Assembly: GCA_960531495.1 (NCBI GenBank)
Contig: OY482852.1
Span: forward strand, 34,198,117 to 34,262,116
From: Zeus faber
Taxonomy: Eukaryota > Chordata > Actinopteri > Zeiformes > Zeidae
Direction of reading: 5' to 3'
DNA length: 64,000 nt
This document shows positions 40,767 through 53,393 of the stretch, piece by piece. The notes beneath the pieces were generated by a model that saw only the letters and a program-made list of their open reading frames with translations, did no database searches and was not told the DNA's origin. The position numbers and the translations under genes were made by a program. How positions within the stretch are numbered: the first letter of the stretch is position 1; each line of letters opens with the position of its first letter.

Positions 40767-42035
40767 TTAGTTATTAACTCTGTCTTTGTTTCTCTTGCTT
40801 CTCCTTCTCATCTGCTTTTCACTTAGCCTTTTCCCAATTCTGTTCATATGAGACAAGTCTATCTCGGATTCGGCCTCACTTGCACTTGAGATCGGGTTAT
40901 CAAGAGGCAGTCGCTGGAGGGGCTGGGACTGAGATGATGACCTATTCATCATTCCCATCTCAGATGCAGGATCTCTGATTTGCTTCAGTAGCAGCGGGGT
41001 AGGAGCGGGGGTGGGGCCCACTCCCAAGGCTAGCACCTCCCCTCCCACCTCCGCCTTCAGCCTCGCTCCTCGTCTCGCTCCGCTCTCCTCGTCAGAGCCG
41101 GAGCTCAGATCTAGCCTCACCTTGCTTGCTTGGTTCATACTACCCGCCACTGCAGGTTGAGTTTCATCCCTCACATCCGCCTGCCCCGTCTCAGTCTCCA
41201 TTTTATTTTCATCCTCGCTATGCAGTTCGCCTTGCCTATCGGTTGAAGCGGCCGTCGTGACCAGCGGAGCGCCGCCGTCCTCCTCGCTCTTATTGCAGTC
41301 ACATTCATTCCAAGTGTTATGACACAGGTCACATTTCTTGGCACTTTTGCACTCTCTCGCAAAGTGTCCTTGCAATCCACATTTGCGACAGAAGAACTCC
41401 GGACATTCCCGTAGGATATGTCCAGGCTGTATACAGAGGCGGCAGACCTTTGATTGTCTATCGTGAATGACGCGGAAGTACTCTGGCCCTATGGCAGTGT
41501 GAAACTTTGCAGAGTATGGAAGACTCTGAACTAATTTATTGAATTTTACTCTCATAAACCGTGTACCGTCCGCAATACGGGTTCCTGGCCACATTCTGCG
41601 CTTAATCGGCGAGGTGGCCGACACGCCCCAACCATGTAGCTTCCCCAGTATTTCGTCGTCAGTAATATAAGCCGGGAGGTTGAGGAAGGAAACGACCATC
41701 TCGTCATTCCTCAATTCTCTGGCTATTATTCTTACCTCTCCAATCTTGAATCCCTCCAGCAGGCGATCTTTCCCTCTTTGGTGACTCATTGTAAGTTCGT
41801 ATCGTCGATCTCCGGTGATGCGGCAAGCTAGTAAACCGCCGCAGAGCTCTCGCACGTTCTTCATCAATTCCGTCGTCGTAATACTTTCCTCCCCTTGCAG
41901 TTCCACACAGACTGTAAGCTCTTTTCCATAGCTTCTGTCTGCTTCGCCGCCACCTTTTGGTGCGTTTGCTTCTTCATTCAGCCGTACGTGATCCATTTTC
42001 CCGGTCGCAGAGTTTGTTTCAATGTGATCGGTCAT
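40767..42035 (-). CDS. LINE ORF1, CCHC zinc-knuckle nucleic-acid binder
   Basis: An intact frame of 422 codons from the ATG at 42035 (MTDHIETNSATG); an in-frame upstream start at 42089 would add 18 residues from the C-rich leader and is less likely. The middle (about 40-190) looks like two RRM-like folds, ending in TRFMRVKFNKLVQSLPYSAK. Two canonical CCHC knuckles follow: CRLCIQPGHILREC (198-211) and CRKCGLQGHFAREC (216-229), plus a less regular CDLCHNTWNECDC. The C-terminal half is Ser/Glu-rich and ends in a basic stretch (QMRRRSKRNKDR) that could be a nuclear signal. Its family role is to coat LINE RNA and act as chaperone. ORF2 begins 37 bases past its stop. Confidence 0.93.
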   Translation of the reverse strand: MTDHIETNSATGKMDHVRLNEEANAPKGGGEADRSYGKELTVCVELQGEESITTTELMKNVRELCGGLLACRITGDRRYELTMSHQRGKDRLLEGFKIGEVRIIARELRNDEMVVSFLNLPAYITDDEILGKLHGWGVSATSPIKRRMWPGTRIADGTRFMRVKFNKLVQSLPYSAKFHTAIGPEYFRVIHDRQSKVCRLCIQPGHILRECPEFFCRKCGLQGHFARECKSAKKCDLCHNTWNECDCNKSEEDGGAPLVTTAASTDRQGELHSEDENKMETETGQADVRDETQPAVAGSMNQASKVRLDLSSGSDEESGARRGARLKAEVGGEVLALGVGPTPAPTPLLLKQIRDPASEMGMMNRSSSQSQPLQRLPLDNPISSASEAESEIDLSHMNRIGKRLSEKQMRRRSKRNKDRVNN

Positions 42036-42246
42036 CGCACACCCGAAGAAAAAGGGTGGTTGGGGTGTGTGGGGGGGGGGACCCCCCACGCACTGAAAAC
42101 AACCACTGCTGGAGGATCAGTCACATAAAAATGAAAAAGATTCCGTAAAGACGTTCTGGAGTCCGGAAAAAACTCCCTTCCGTGTTCCACCCGCGGTGTT
42201 CCACTTCCTGGTGCTGTCGGATGCCAGTCGCGCATGCGCACTGGTT
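42036..42246 (-). promoter_or_regulatory. LINE 5' UTR with candidate CpG-type promoter
   Basis: The 5' leader of about 210 bases is GC- and CpG-rich in otherwise AT-rich surroundings. Its outer end carries CGCGCATGCGCA (42229-42240), which fits the NRF-1 consensus, and the minus strand reads CCAGGAAGTGG close by, which fits an ETS core. No TATA box is seen. LINEs need an internal promoter at the 5' end, and these sites are a plausible one. A run of G (42071-42080) lies between the promoter region and ORF1. Confidence 0.55.
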
Positions 42247-43499
42247 AACAAACAACATTTTATATGGGCCTAAAACTGGTTGACAAACAACACTTTAGCA
42301 GCACGTACTAGTTAATCATTGTATTTAAACTGTCTGACACTGTCACACAGAGTAAAGACTGAAGCTTTTAACCAATTCGCCTTTTCGACGTTTAAATCGG
42401 CTGAAAATGCGTTTTTTCCCACATGTGCACACTATGATGAAAATGATCATAACTCGACAAATACATTTTCTATGGGCCTAAAACTGTTTGACAAACAACA
42501 CTTTAGCAGCATATACTAGTTCATCATTGTATTTAAACTGTCTGTCACTGTCACACAGAGTAATGACTGAAGCGTTTAACCAATTCGCCTTTTTGATGTT
42601 TAAATCGGCTGAAAATGCGTTTTTTCCCACATGTGCACACTATGATGAAAATGATCATAACTCAACAAATACATTTTAAATGGGCCTACAATTGTTTGAC
42701 ATACAACACTTTAGCAGCACATACTAGTTATTCATTGTATTTAAACTGTCTGACTCTGTCACTCAAAGTAATGACTAAAGCTTTTGACCAATTCTCCTTT
42801 TCGACGTTTAAATCGGCTGAAAATGCGTTTTTTCTCACGTGTAGACTTTGATGAAAATTATCAGAACTCGAAAAATACATTTTATATAGGCCTAAAACTG
42901 GTTGACAAACAAGACTTTAGCAGCACATACTAGTTTATCATTGTATTTAAACTGTCTGACACTGTCACATAGAGTAATGACTGAAGTGTTTAACCGTTCC
43001 GCCAAATCGACGTTTAAATCGACTGAAAATGCGTTTTTTCCCACATGTGTAGACTTTGATGAAAATTATCTGAACTCGAAAAATACATTTTATATGGGCC
43101 TAAAACTGGTTGACAAACAAGACGTTAGCAGCACATACTAGTTCATCATTGTATTTAAACTGACTGACACTGTCACATAGAGTAATGACTGAAGCGTTTA
43201 ACCGTTCCGCCAAATCGACGTTTAAATCGACTGAAAATGCGTTTTTTCCCACGTGTAGACATTGATGAAAATTATCAGAACTCGAAAAATACATTTTATA
43301 TGGGCCTAAAACTGGTTGACAAACAAGACTTTAGCAGCACATACTAGTTTATCATTGTATTTAAACTGTCTTTGAGAAAGACTTAAGAAGCACATAATTG
43401 TTCCTCATATTAATTAAAGTTATATGGTGTACTGCAGCATTCAAAATCATGCACCTACAAAGAGACAATTGTTCGGTGTTTCTCTAATTCAGCTAGACA

Positions 43500-46400
43500 G
43501 CAAATCGTCCAAAGTTCTGAAAATGATCATAACTCGAAAAATAAATTTTATATGGGCCTAAAACTGGTTGACAAACAACACTTTAGCAGCACATACTAGT
43601 TGATCATTGTATTTAAACTGTCTGACACTGTCACATAGAGTAATGACTGAAGCGTTTAACCGTTCCGCCAAATCGACGTTAAAATCGGCTGAAAATGCGT
43701 TTTTTCCCACGTGTAGACTTTGATGAAAATTATCAGAACTCGAAAAATACATTTTATATGGGCCTAAAACTGGTTGACAAACAAGACATTAGCAGCACAT
43801 ACTAGTTCATCATTGTATTTAAACTGTCTTTGAGAAAGACTTAAGAAGCAAAATAATTGTTCCTCATATTAATTAAAGTTATATGGTGTACGGCAGCATC
43901 CTGAATCATTCACCTACAAAGAGACAATGGTTCGGTGTCTCTCTAATTCAGCTCGACAGCAAATCGTCCAAAGTTCTGAAAATGATCATAACTCCACAAA
44001 TACATGTTAGATGGGCCTTGAACTCTGTGAGAAACACTTAAGAAGCACATAATAGTTCATCATATTAATTAAATTTCTATGCTGTACTGCAGTATACTGA
44101 ATCATGCACCTACAAAGAGACAATTGTTCGGTGTTTCTCTAATTCAGGTAGACAGCAAATCGTCCAAAGATCTGAAAATGATCATAACTCGAATAATACA
44201 TTTTATATGGGCCTAAAACTGGTTGACAAACAACACACAGCAAATCGTCCAAAGTTCTGAAAATGATCATAACTCGAAAAATACATTTTATATGGGCCTA
44301 AAACTGTTTGACAAACAACACTTTAGCAGCACATACTAGTTTATCATTGTATGTAAACTGTCTGACACTGTCACAGAGTAATGACTGAAGCGTTTAACCG
44401 TTCCGCCAAATCGACGTTAAAATCGGCTGAAAATGCGTTTTTTCCCACGTGTAGACTTTGATGAAAATTATCAGAACTCGAAAAATACATTTTATATGGG
44501 CCTAAAACTGGTTGACAAACAAGACATTAGCAGCACATACGAGTTCATCATTGTATTTAAACTGTCTTTGAGAAAGACTTAAGAAGCAAAATAATTGTTC
44601 CTCATATTAATTAAAGTTATATGGTGTACGGCAGCATCCTGAATCATTCACCTACAAAGAGACAATGGTTCGGTGTCTCTCTAATTCAGCTCGACAGCAA
44701 ATCGTCCAAAGTTCTGAAAATGATCATAACTCGAAAAATAAATTTTATAAGGGCCTAAAACTGGCTGACAAACAACACTTAAGCAGCACATACTAGTTGA
44801 TCATTGTATTTAAACTGTCTGACACTGTCACATAGAGTAATGACTGAAGCGTTTAACCGTTCCGCCAAATCGACGTTAAAATCGGCTGAAAATGCGTTTT
44901 TTCCCACGTGTAGACTTTGATGAAAATTATCAGAACTCGAAAAATACATTTTATATGGGCCTAAAACTGGTTGACAAACAAGACATTAGCAGCATATACT
45001 AGTTCATCATTGTATTTAAACTGTCTTTGAAAAAGACTTAAGAAGCAAAATAATTGTTCCTCATATTAATTAAAGTTATATGGTGTACGGCAGCATCCTG
45101 AATCATTCACCTACAAAGAGACAATGGTTCGGTGTCTCTCTAATTCAGCTCGACAGCAAATCGTCCAAAGTTCTGAAAATGATCATAACTCCACAAATAC
45201 ATGTTAGATGGGCCTTGAACTCTGTGAGAAACACTTAAGAAGCACATAATAGTTCATCATATTAATTAAATTTCTATGCTGTACTGCAGTATACTGAATC
45301 ATGCACCTACAAAGAGACAATTGTTCGGTGTTTCTCTAATTCAGGTAGACAGCAAATCGTCCAAAGATCTGAAAATGATCATAACTCGAATAATACATTT
45401 TATATGGGCCTAAAACTGGTTGACAAACAACACACAGCAAATCGTCCAAAGTTCTGAAAATGATCATAACTCGAAAAATACATTTTATATGGGCCTAAAA
45501 CTGTTTGACAAACAACACTTTAGCAGCACATACTAGTTTATCATTGTATGTAAACTGTCTGACACTGTCACAGAGTAATGACTGAAGCGTTTAACCGTTC
45601 CGCCAAATCGACGTTAAAATCGGCTGAAAATGCGTTTTTTCCCACGTGTAGACTTTGATGAAAATTATCAGAACTCGAAAAATACATTTTATATGGGCCT
45701 AAAACTGGTTGACAAACAAGACATTAGCAGCACATACGAGTTCATCATTGTATTTAAACTGTCTTTGAGAAAGACTTAAGAAGCAAAATAATTGTTCCTC
45801 ATATTAATTAAAGTTATATGGTGTACGGCAGCATCCTGAATCATTCACCTACAAAGAGACAATGGTTCGGTGTCTCTCTAATTCAGCTCGACAGCAAATC
45901 GTCCAAAGTTCTGAAAATGATCATAACTCGAAAAATAAATTTTATAAGGGCCTAAAACTGGCTGACAAACAACACTTTAGCAGCACATACTAGTTGATCA
46001 TTGTATTTAAACTGTCTGACACTGTCACATAGAGTAATGACTGAAGCGTTTAACCGTTCCGCCAAATCGACGTTAAAATCGGCTGAAAATGCGTTTTTTC
46101 CCACGTGTAGACTTTGATGAAAATTATCAGAACTCGAAAAATACATTTTATATGGGCCTAAAACTGGTTGACAAACAAGACATTAGCAGCATATACTAGT
46201 TCATCATTGTATTTAAACTGTCTTTGAAAAAGACTTAAGAAGCAAAATAATTGTTCCTCATATTAATTAAAGTTATATGGTGTACGGCAGCATCCTGAAT
46301 CATTCACCTACAAAGAGACAATGGTTCGGTGTCTCTCTAATTCAGCTCGACAGCAAATCGTCCAAAGTTCTGAAAATGATCATAACTCCACAAATACATG

Positions 46401-47190
46401 TTAGATGGGCCTTGAACTCTGTGAGAAACACTTAAGAAGCACATAATAGTTCATCATATTAATTAAATTTCTATGCTGTACTGCAGTATACTGAATCATG
46501 CACCTACAAAGAGACAATTGTTCGGTGTTTCTCTAATTCAGGTAGACAGCAAATCGTCCAAAGATCTGAAAATGATCATAACTCGAATAATACATTTTAT
46601 ATGGGCCTAAAACTGGTTGACAAACAACACACAGCAAATCGTCCAAAGTTCTGAAAATGATCATAACTCGAAAAATACATTTTATATGGGCCTAAAACTG
46701 TTTGACAAACAACACTTTAGCAGCACATACTAGTTTATCATTGTATGTAAACTGTCTGACACTGTCACAGAGTAATGACTGAAGCGTTTAACCGTTCCGC
46801 CAAATCGACGTTAAAATCGGCTGAAAATGCGTTTTTTCCCACGTGTAGACTTTGATGAAAATTATCAGAACTCGAAAAATACATTTTATATGGGCCTAAA
46901 ACTGGTTGACAAACAAGACATTAGCAGCACATACGAGTTCATCATTGTATTTAAACTGTCTTTGAGAAAGACTTAAGAAGCAAAATAATTGTTCCTCATA
47001 TTAATTAAAGTTATATGGTGTACGGCAGCATCCTGAATCATTCACCTACAAAGAGACAATGGTTCGGTGTCTCTCTAATTCAGCTCGACAGCAAATCGTC
47101 CAAAGTTCTGAAAATGATCATAACTCGAAAAATAAATTTTATAAGGGCCTAAAACTGGCTGACAAACAACACTTTAGCAGCACATACTAG
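43500..47190 (+). repeat. 1197 bp higher-order repeat, three copies
   Basis: The words CAACACACAGCAAATCGTCC begin at 44231, 45428 and 46625, exactly 1197 apart. The A' unit with ACTAGTTGATCATTG falls at 43560, 44757 and 45954, with a related unit at 47151. Each copy contains a truncated monomer of about 70 bases, where the start of A (GGTTGACAAACAACAC) is joined directly to the end of B (ACAGCAAATCGTCC). The copies look nearly identical. Confidence 0.93.
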
Positions 47191-47959
47191 TTTATCATTG
47201 TATTTAAACTGCCTGACACTGTCACATAGAGTAATGACTGAAGCGTTTAACCGTTCCACCAAATCGACGTTAAAATCGGCTGAAAATGCAGTTTTTCCCA
47301 CATGTGTAGACTTTGATGAAAATTATCAGAACTCGAAAAATACATTTTATATGGGCCAAAAACAGGTTGGCAAACAACACATTAGCAGCACATACTAGTT
47401 TATCATTGTATTTACACTTTCTGACACTGTCACATAGAGTAATGACTGAAGCGTTCAACCGATTCGCCTTTTCGTCGTTTAAATCGGCTGAAAATGCGTT
47501 TTTTCTCACGTGTAGACTTTGATGAAAATTATCAGAACTCGAAAAATACATTTTATTTGGGCCTAAAACTGGTTGACAAACAAGACTTTAGCAGCACATA
47601 CTAGTTTATCATTGTATTTAAACTGTCTGACACTGTCACATAGAGTAATGACTGAAGTGTTTAACCTTTCTGCCAAATCGACGTTTAAATCGACTGAAAA
47701 TGCTTTTTTTCCCACGTGTAGACTTTGATGAAAATTATCTTAACTCGAAAAATACATTTTATATGGGCCTAAAACTGGTTGACAAACAAGACTTTAGCAG
47801 CACATACTAGTTCATCATTGTATTTAAACTGACTGACACTGTCACATAGAGTAATTACTGAAGCGTTTAACCGTTCCGCCAAATCGACGTTTAAATCGAC
47901 TGAAAATGCGTTTTTTCCCACGTGTAGACATTGATGAAAATTATCAGAACTCGGAAAAT

Positions 47960-49705
47960 ACATTTTATATGGGCCTAAAACTGGTTGACAAACAAGACTT
48001 TAGCTGCACATACTAGTTTATCATTGTATTTAAACTGTCTGACACTGTCACATAGAGTAATGACTGAAGCGTTTAACCGTTCCGCCAAATCGACGTTTAA
48101 ATCGGCTGAAAATGCGTTTTTTCCCACGTGTAGACTTTGATGAAAATTATCAGAACTCGAAAAATACATTTTATATGGGCCTTAAACTGGTTGACAAACA
48201 GGACTTTAGCAGCACATACTAGTTCATCATTGTATTTAAACTGTCTGACACTGTCACATGGAGTAATGACTGAAGCGTTTAACCGATTCGCCTTTTCGAC
48301 GTTTAAATCGACTGAAAATGCGTTTTTTCCCACATGTGTAGACTTTGATGAAAATGATCAGAACTCGAAAAATACATTTTATATGGGCCTAAAACTGGTT
48401 GACAAACAAGACTTTAGCAGCACATACTAGTTTATCATTGTATTTAAACTGTCTTTGAGAAAGACTTAAGAAGCACATAATAGTTCCTCATATTCATTAA
48501 AGTTATATGGTGTACTGCAGCATTCTAAATCATGCGCCTACAAAGAGACAATGGTTCGGTGTTTCTCTAATTCAGCTAGACAGCAAACGGTCCAAAGTTC
48601 GGAAAATGATCATAACTCGAAAAATACATTTTATATGGGCCTAAAACTGGTTGGCAAACAACACATTAGCAGCACATACTAGTTTATCATTGTATTTACA
48701 CTTTCTGACACTGTCACATAGAGTAATGACTGAAGCGTTCAACCGGTTCGCCTTTTCGACGTTTAAATCGACTGAAAATGCGTTTTTTCCCACGTGTAGA
48801 CATTGATGAAAATTATCAGAACTCGAAAAATACATTTTATATGGGCCTAAAACTGGTTGACAAACAAGACTTTAGCTGAACATACTAGTTTATCATTGTA
48901 TTTAAACTGTCTGACACTGTCACATAGAGTAATGACTGAAGCGTTTAACCGTTCCGCCAAATCGACGTTTAAATCGGCTGAAAATGCGTTTTTTCCCACG
49001 TGTAGACTTTGATGAAAATTATCAGAACTCGAAAAATACATTTTATATGGGCCTAAAACTGGTTGACAAACAACACTTTAGCAGCACATACTAGTTCATC
49101 ATTGTATTTAAACTGTCTGACACTGTCACATGGAGTAATGACTGAAGCGTTTAACCGATTCGCCTTTTCGACGTTTAAATCGACTGAAAATGCGTTTTTT
49201 CCCACATGTGTAGACTTTGATGAAAATGATCAGAACTCGAAAAATACATTTTATATGGGCCTAAAACTGGTTGACAAACAAGACTTTAGCAGCACATACT
49301 AGTTTATCATTGTATTTAAACTGTCTTTGAGAAAGACTTAAGAAGCACATAATAGTTCCTCATATTCATTAAAGTTATAAGGTGTACTGCAGCATTCTAA
49401 ATCATGCGCCTACAAAGAGACAATGGTTCGGTGTTTCTCTAATTCAGCTAGACAGCAAACGGTCCAAAGTTCGGAAAATGATCATAACTCGAAAAATACA
49501 TTTTATATGGGCCTAAAACTGGTTGGCAAACAACACATTAGCAGCACATACTAGTTTATCATTGTATTTACACTTTCTGACACTGTCACATAGAGTAATG
49601 ACTGAAGCGTTCAACCGATTCGCCTTTTTGACGTTTAAATCGGCTGAAAATGCGTTTTTTCTCACGTGTAGACTTTGATGAAAATTATCAGAACTCGAAA
49701 AATAC
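47960..49705 (+). repeat. 872 bp higher-order repeat, two copies
   Basis: Matching units start at 47975 and 48847, with a further partial match at 49719; other pairs are 48191 and 49063, 48641 and 49513, always 872 apart. Each copy holds A', A', chimera and A' units. The second copy differs by a few bases (for example TTATAAGG for TTATATGG near 49376). Confidence 0.85.
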
Positions 49706-51713
49706 ATTTTATTTGGGCCTAAAACTGGTTGACAAACAAGACTTTAGCAGCACATACTAGTTTATCATTGTATTTAAACTGTCTGACACTGTCACATAGA
49801 GTAATGACTGAAGTGTTTAACCGTTCCGCCAAATCGACGTTTAAATCGACTGAAAATGCGTTTTTTCCCACGTGTAGACTTTGATGAAAATTATCTGAAC
49901 TCGAAAAATACATTTTATATGGGCCTAAAACTGGTTGACAAACAAGACTTTAGCAGCACATACTAGTTCATCATTGTATTTAAACTGTCTTTGAGAAAGA
50001 CTTAAGAAGCACATAATAGTTCCTCATATTCATTAAAGTTATATGGTGTACTGCAGCATTCAAAATCATGCACCTACAAAGAGACAATTGTTCGGTGTTT
50101 CTCTAATTCAGCTAGACAGCAAATCGTCCAAAGTTCTGAAAATGATCATAACTCAAAAAATACATTTTATATGGACCTAAAACTGTTTGACAAACAACAC
50201 TTTAGCAGCACATACTAGTTTATCATTGTATTTAAACTGTCTGACACTGTCACATAGAGTAATGACTGAAGCGTTTAACCGTTCCGCCAAATCGACGTTA
50301 AAATCGGCTGAAAATGCGTTTTTTCCCACGTGTAGACTTTGATGAAAATTATCAGAACTCGAAAAATACATTTTATATGGGCCTAAAACTGTTTGACAAA
50401 CAACACTTTAGCAGCACATACTAGTTCATCATTGTATTTAAACTGTCTGACACTGTCACATGGAGTAATGACTGAAGCGTTTAACCGATTCGCCTTTTCG
50501 ATGTTTAAATCGACTGAAAATGCGTTTTTTCCCACATGTGTAGACTTTGATGAAAATGATCAGAACTCGAAAAATACATTTTATATGGGCCTAAAACTGG
50601 TTGACAAACAAGACTTTAGCAGCACATACTAGTTTATCATTGTATTTAAACTGTCTTTGAGAAAGACTTAAGAAGCACATAATAGTTCCTCATATTCATT
50701 AAAGTTATATGGTGTACTGCAGCATTCTAAATCATGCGCCTACAAAGAGACAATGGTTCGGTGTTTCTCTAATTCAGCTAGACAGCAAACAGTCCAAAGT
50801 TCGGAAAATGATCATAACTCGAAAAATACATTTTATATGGGCCTAAAACTGGTTGGCAAACAACACATTAGCAGCACATACTAGTTTATCATTGTATTTA
50901 CACTTTCTGACACTGTCACATAGAGTAATGACTGAAGCGTTCAACCGATTCGCCTTTTCGACGTTTAAATCGGCTGAAAATGCATTTTTTTTTCACGTGT
51001 AGACTTTGATGAAAATTATCAGAACTCGAAAAATACATTTTATTTGGGCCTAAAACTGGTTGACAAACAAGACTTTAGCAGCACATACTAGTTTATCATT
51101 GTATTTAAACTGTCTGACACTGTCACATAGAGTAATGACTGAAGTGTTTAACCGTTCCGCCAAATCGACGTTTAAATCGACTGAAAATGCGTTTTTTCCC
51201 ACGTGTAGACTTTGATGAAAATTATCTGAACTCGAAAAATACATTTTATATGGGCCTAAAACTGGTTGACAAACAAGACTTTAGCAGCACATACTAGTTC
51301 ATCATTGTATTTAAACTGTCTTTGAGAAAGACTTAAGAAGCACATAATAGTTCCTCATATTCATTAAAGTTATATGGTGTACTGCAGCATTCTAAATCAT
51401 GCGCCTACAAAGAGACAATGGTTCGGTGTTTCTCTAATTCAGCTAGACAGCAAACGGTCCAAAGTTCGGAAAATGATCATAACTCGAAAAATACATTTTA
51501 TATGGGCCTAAAACTGGTTGGCAAACAACACATTAGCAGCACATACTAGTTTATCATTGTATTTACACTTTCTGACACTGTCACATAGAGTAATGACTGA
51601 AGCGTTCAACCGATTCGCCTTTTCGACGTTTAAATCGGCTGAAAATGCGTTTTTTCTCACGTGTAGACTTTGATGAAAATTATCAGAACTCGAAAAATAC
51701 ATTTTATTTGGGC

Positions 51714-51919
51714 CTAAAACTGGTTGACAAACAAGACTTTAGCAGCACATACTAGTTTATCATTGTATTTAAACTGTCTGACACTGTCACATAGAGTAAT
51801 GACTGAAGTGTTTAACCTTTCCGCCAAATCGACGTTTAAATCGACTGAAAATGCGTTTTTTCCCACGTGTAGACTTTGATGAAAATTATCTGAACTCGAA
51901 AAATACATTTTATATGGGC
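51714..51919 (+). repeat. Representative A' monomer (206 bp)
   Basis: Reference unit for array 2. Compared with A it has CACATACTAG for CATATACTAG, GTTTAACC followed by a CCGCCAAATCG segment in place of the CCCCTTTTCG segment, and CACGTGTAGACTTTGATG for CATGTGCACACAATGATG, giving a net two-base shortening. Confidence 0.88.
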
Positions 51920-52239
51920 CTAAAACTGGTTGACAAACAAGACTTTAGCAGCACATACTAGTTCATCATTGTATTTAAACTGACTGACACTGTCACATAG
52001 AGTAATGACTGAAGCGTTTAACCGTTCCGCCAAATCGATGTTTAAATCGACTGAAAATGCGTTTTTTCCCACGTGTAGACATTGATGAAAATTATCAGAA
52101 CTCGAAAAATACATTTTATATGGGCCTAAAACTGGTTGACAAACAAGACTTTAGCTGCACATACTAGTTTATCATTGTATTTAAACTGTCTTTGAGAAAG
52201 ACTTAAGAAGCACATAATTGTTCCTCATATTAATTAAAG

Positions 52240-52247
52240 TTATATGG
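52240..52247 (+). other. hAT target-site duplication, left
   Basis: TTATATGG, repeated at 53844-53851. Eight bases is the hAT target length. The uninterrupted satellite reads TTATATGGTGTACTGC, for example at 55588-55603. Confidence 0.93.
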
Positions 52248-52352
52248 CAGGGGTGGCCAACCAGTCAGAGACTAAGAGCCACTTTTTTTACTGTGTTACT
52301 GCTAAGAGCCACATCATACACATGGGCACACATGAACATCACCCCATCCCTT

Positions 52353-52478
<126 letters not shown>

Positions 52479-52534
52479 CTCTGCTCCAGCCAGATTCATT
52501 GTAAATGTCACACACCAACATGATAATGACAGAA

Positions 52535-52600
52535 ATTGACTCCTAGCCCCCGCGACCCGACTAAGGATAATCGGTTGAAGATAGATGGATGGATGGAGTA
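52535..52600 (+). repeat. Fragment of a GATG-tailed interspersed repeat
   Basis: CCCGCGACCCGACTAAGGAT followed by AATCGGTTGAAGATAGATGG and further GATG units. This resembles the tail of a repeat I recall as very common in teleost genomes, where a GACCC...GGATAAGCGG motif precedes ATGG units. It is nested in the hAT. Family name not assigned. Confidence 0.5.
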
Positions 52601-53047
52601 CTAAGACCACAGGCCAGTTATTTTCACCAATTAACATTGTGTGCACTGTCTCACACACACAAACTCTCAGTTCAAAAAGTACTGCTGTTTATTTATTCAT
52701 AGAGGGGGGAATTGGACTTCGAGTTTAATGATAAGGATGTATTTTTTTCATGTTGGGTCAATTTATTCAATAGTGTCCCTTAAACCCTAACCTTTAAGAA
52801 TCAGTTTTGGCTCTTGCCTACCATACACGATCCGATGCTTTGGCCATCCACATATACCTGGGACTAGGTGTTCCAGGGCCCTGGCCACATTTTTGAAAAT
52901 GTGTGGTTACGAGGATCGAACCTGCTATCGGAGCTCGATATGAAATGAAAGTACTGCGTTTCCGCGGTATACCTCTCAGTTCAACCAAGTCCACAAACAA
53001 AAATATAATAATTAACAATAGCATTTTTCTCTTCCTATGCATGTTGC

Positions 53048-53356
53048 TTAGTGGGACTTCTGGCATTCCTTGTCTTGAACAATCCTCTTCAAATGTGGCT
53101 TGAATTCCGTTGTTGCCACTCGAAGCAATTCTTTCACATGGGTGTCAGTCAGAACAGATCGATGCTTTGGTTTCACATGTTTTTGGGCAGAAAACACAGA
53201 CTCGCAGACGTATGTTGACCCAAACATTGACAGTATCTTAAGCGCAGCCCGTTTGACATTGGGGTAATTTTCCATTGGCACACTTTCCCAGAACTCAATG
53301 GTCCCTTCCCTTAAAGCAGCTTTCAGTCGGTCCTCCTCCTGCAGCTCGCGAGTCGC

Positions 53357-53357
<1 letters not shown>
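53048..53357 (-). pseudogene. hAT transposase C-terminal remnant
   Basis: About 100 residues in one frame. The block NYPNVKRAALKILSMFGSTY followed by VCESVFSAQKHVKPKHRSVL and LTDTHVKELLRVATTEFKPH matches the hAT C-terminal dimerisation domain as found in Charlie/GTF2IRD2-like transposases. The DNA-binding BED finger and the catalytic region are absent. Upstream the frame runs into a CA and C microsatellite, so it has no credible start. It can only be a relic. Confidence 0.85.

Positions 53358-53393
<36 letters not shown>

Larger units (their letters stand above)
36823..42246 (-). mobile_element. Nearly full-length Tx1-clade-like LINE
   Basis: A non-LTR retrotransposon on the minus strand, about 5.4 kb: poly(A) tail (T run at 36823-36832), short 3' UTR, ORF2 (endonuclease, reverse transcriptase, C-terminal Cys/His motif), a 37-base gap, ORF1 with CCHC zinc knuckles, and a CpG-rich 5' UTR of about 0.2 kb. 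Gene order, the APE-type endonuclease, the YADD reverse transcriptase and an ORF1 with knuckles rather than the mammalian L1 coiled-coil type fit the Tx1 group of the L1 superfamily. It is inserted in the satellite. ORF1 is open, while ORF2 has three interruptions, so this copy is probably inactive but young. Clade assignment is from motif memory, not a search. Confidence 0.93.
51300..52247 (+). repeat. 1744 bp higher-order repeat, copy 1 (partial, left of hAT)
   Basis: Units at 51508, 51714 and 51920 match those at 54856, 55062 and 55268 at an offset of 3348. That offset equals 1744 plus 1604, the length of the hAT and its extra target copy, so this is the same higher-order repeat with the transposon at its right edge. 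Confidence 0.88.

Noticed and set aside
52900-52975. tRNA-like or SINE head on the minus strand (GGTTCGATCCT, B-box-like)
   Set aside because: One B-box-like word without a convincing A box or cloverleaf; chance is likely.
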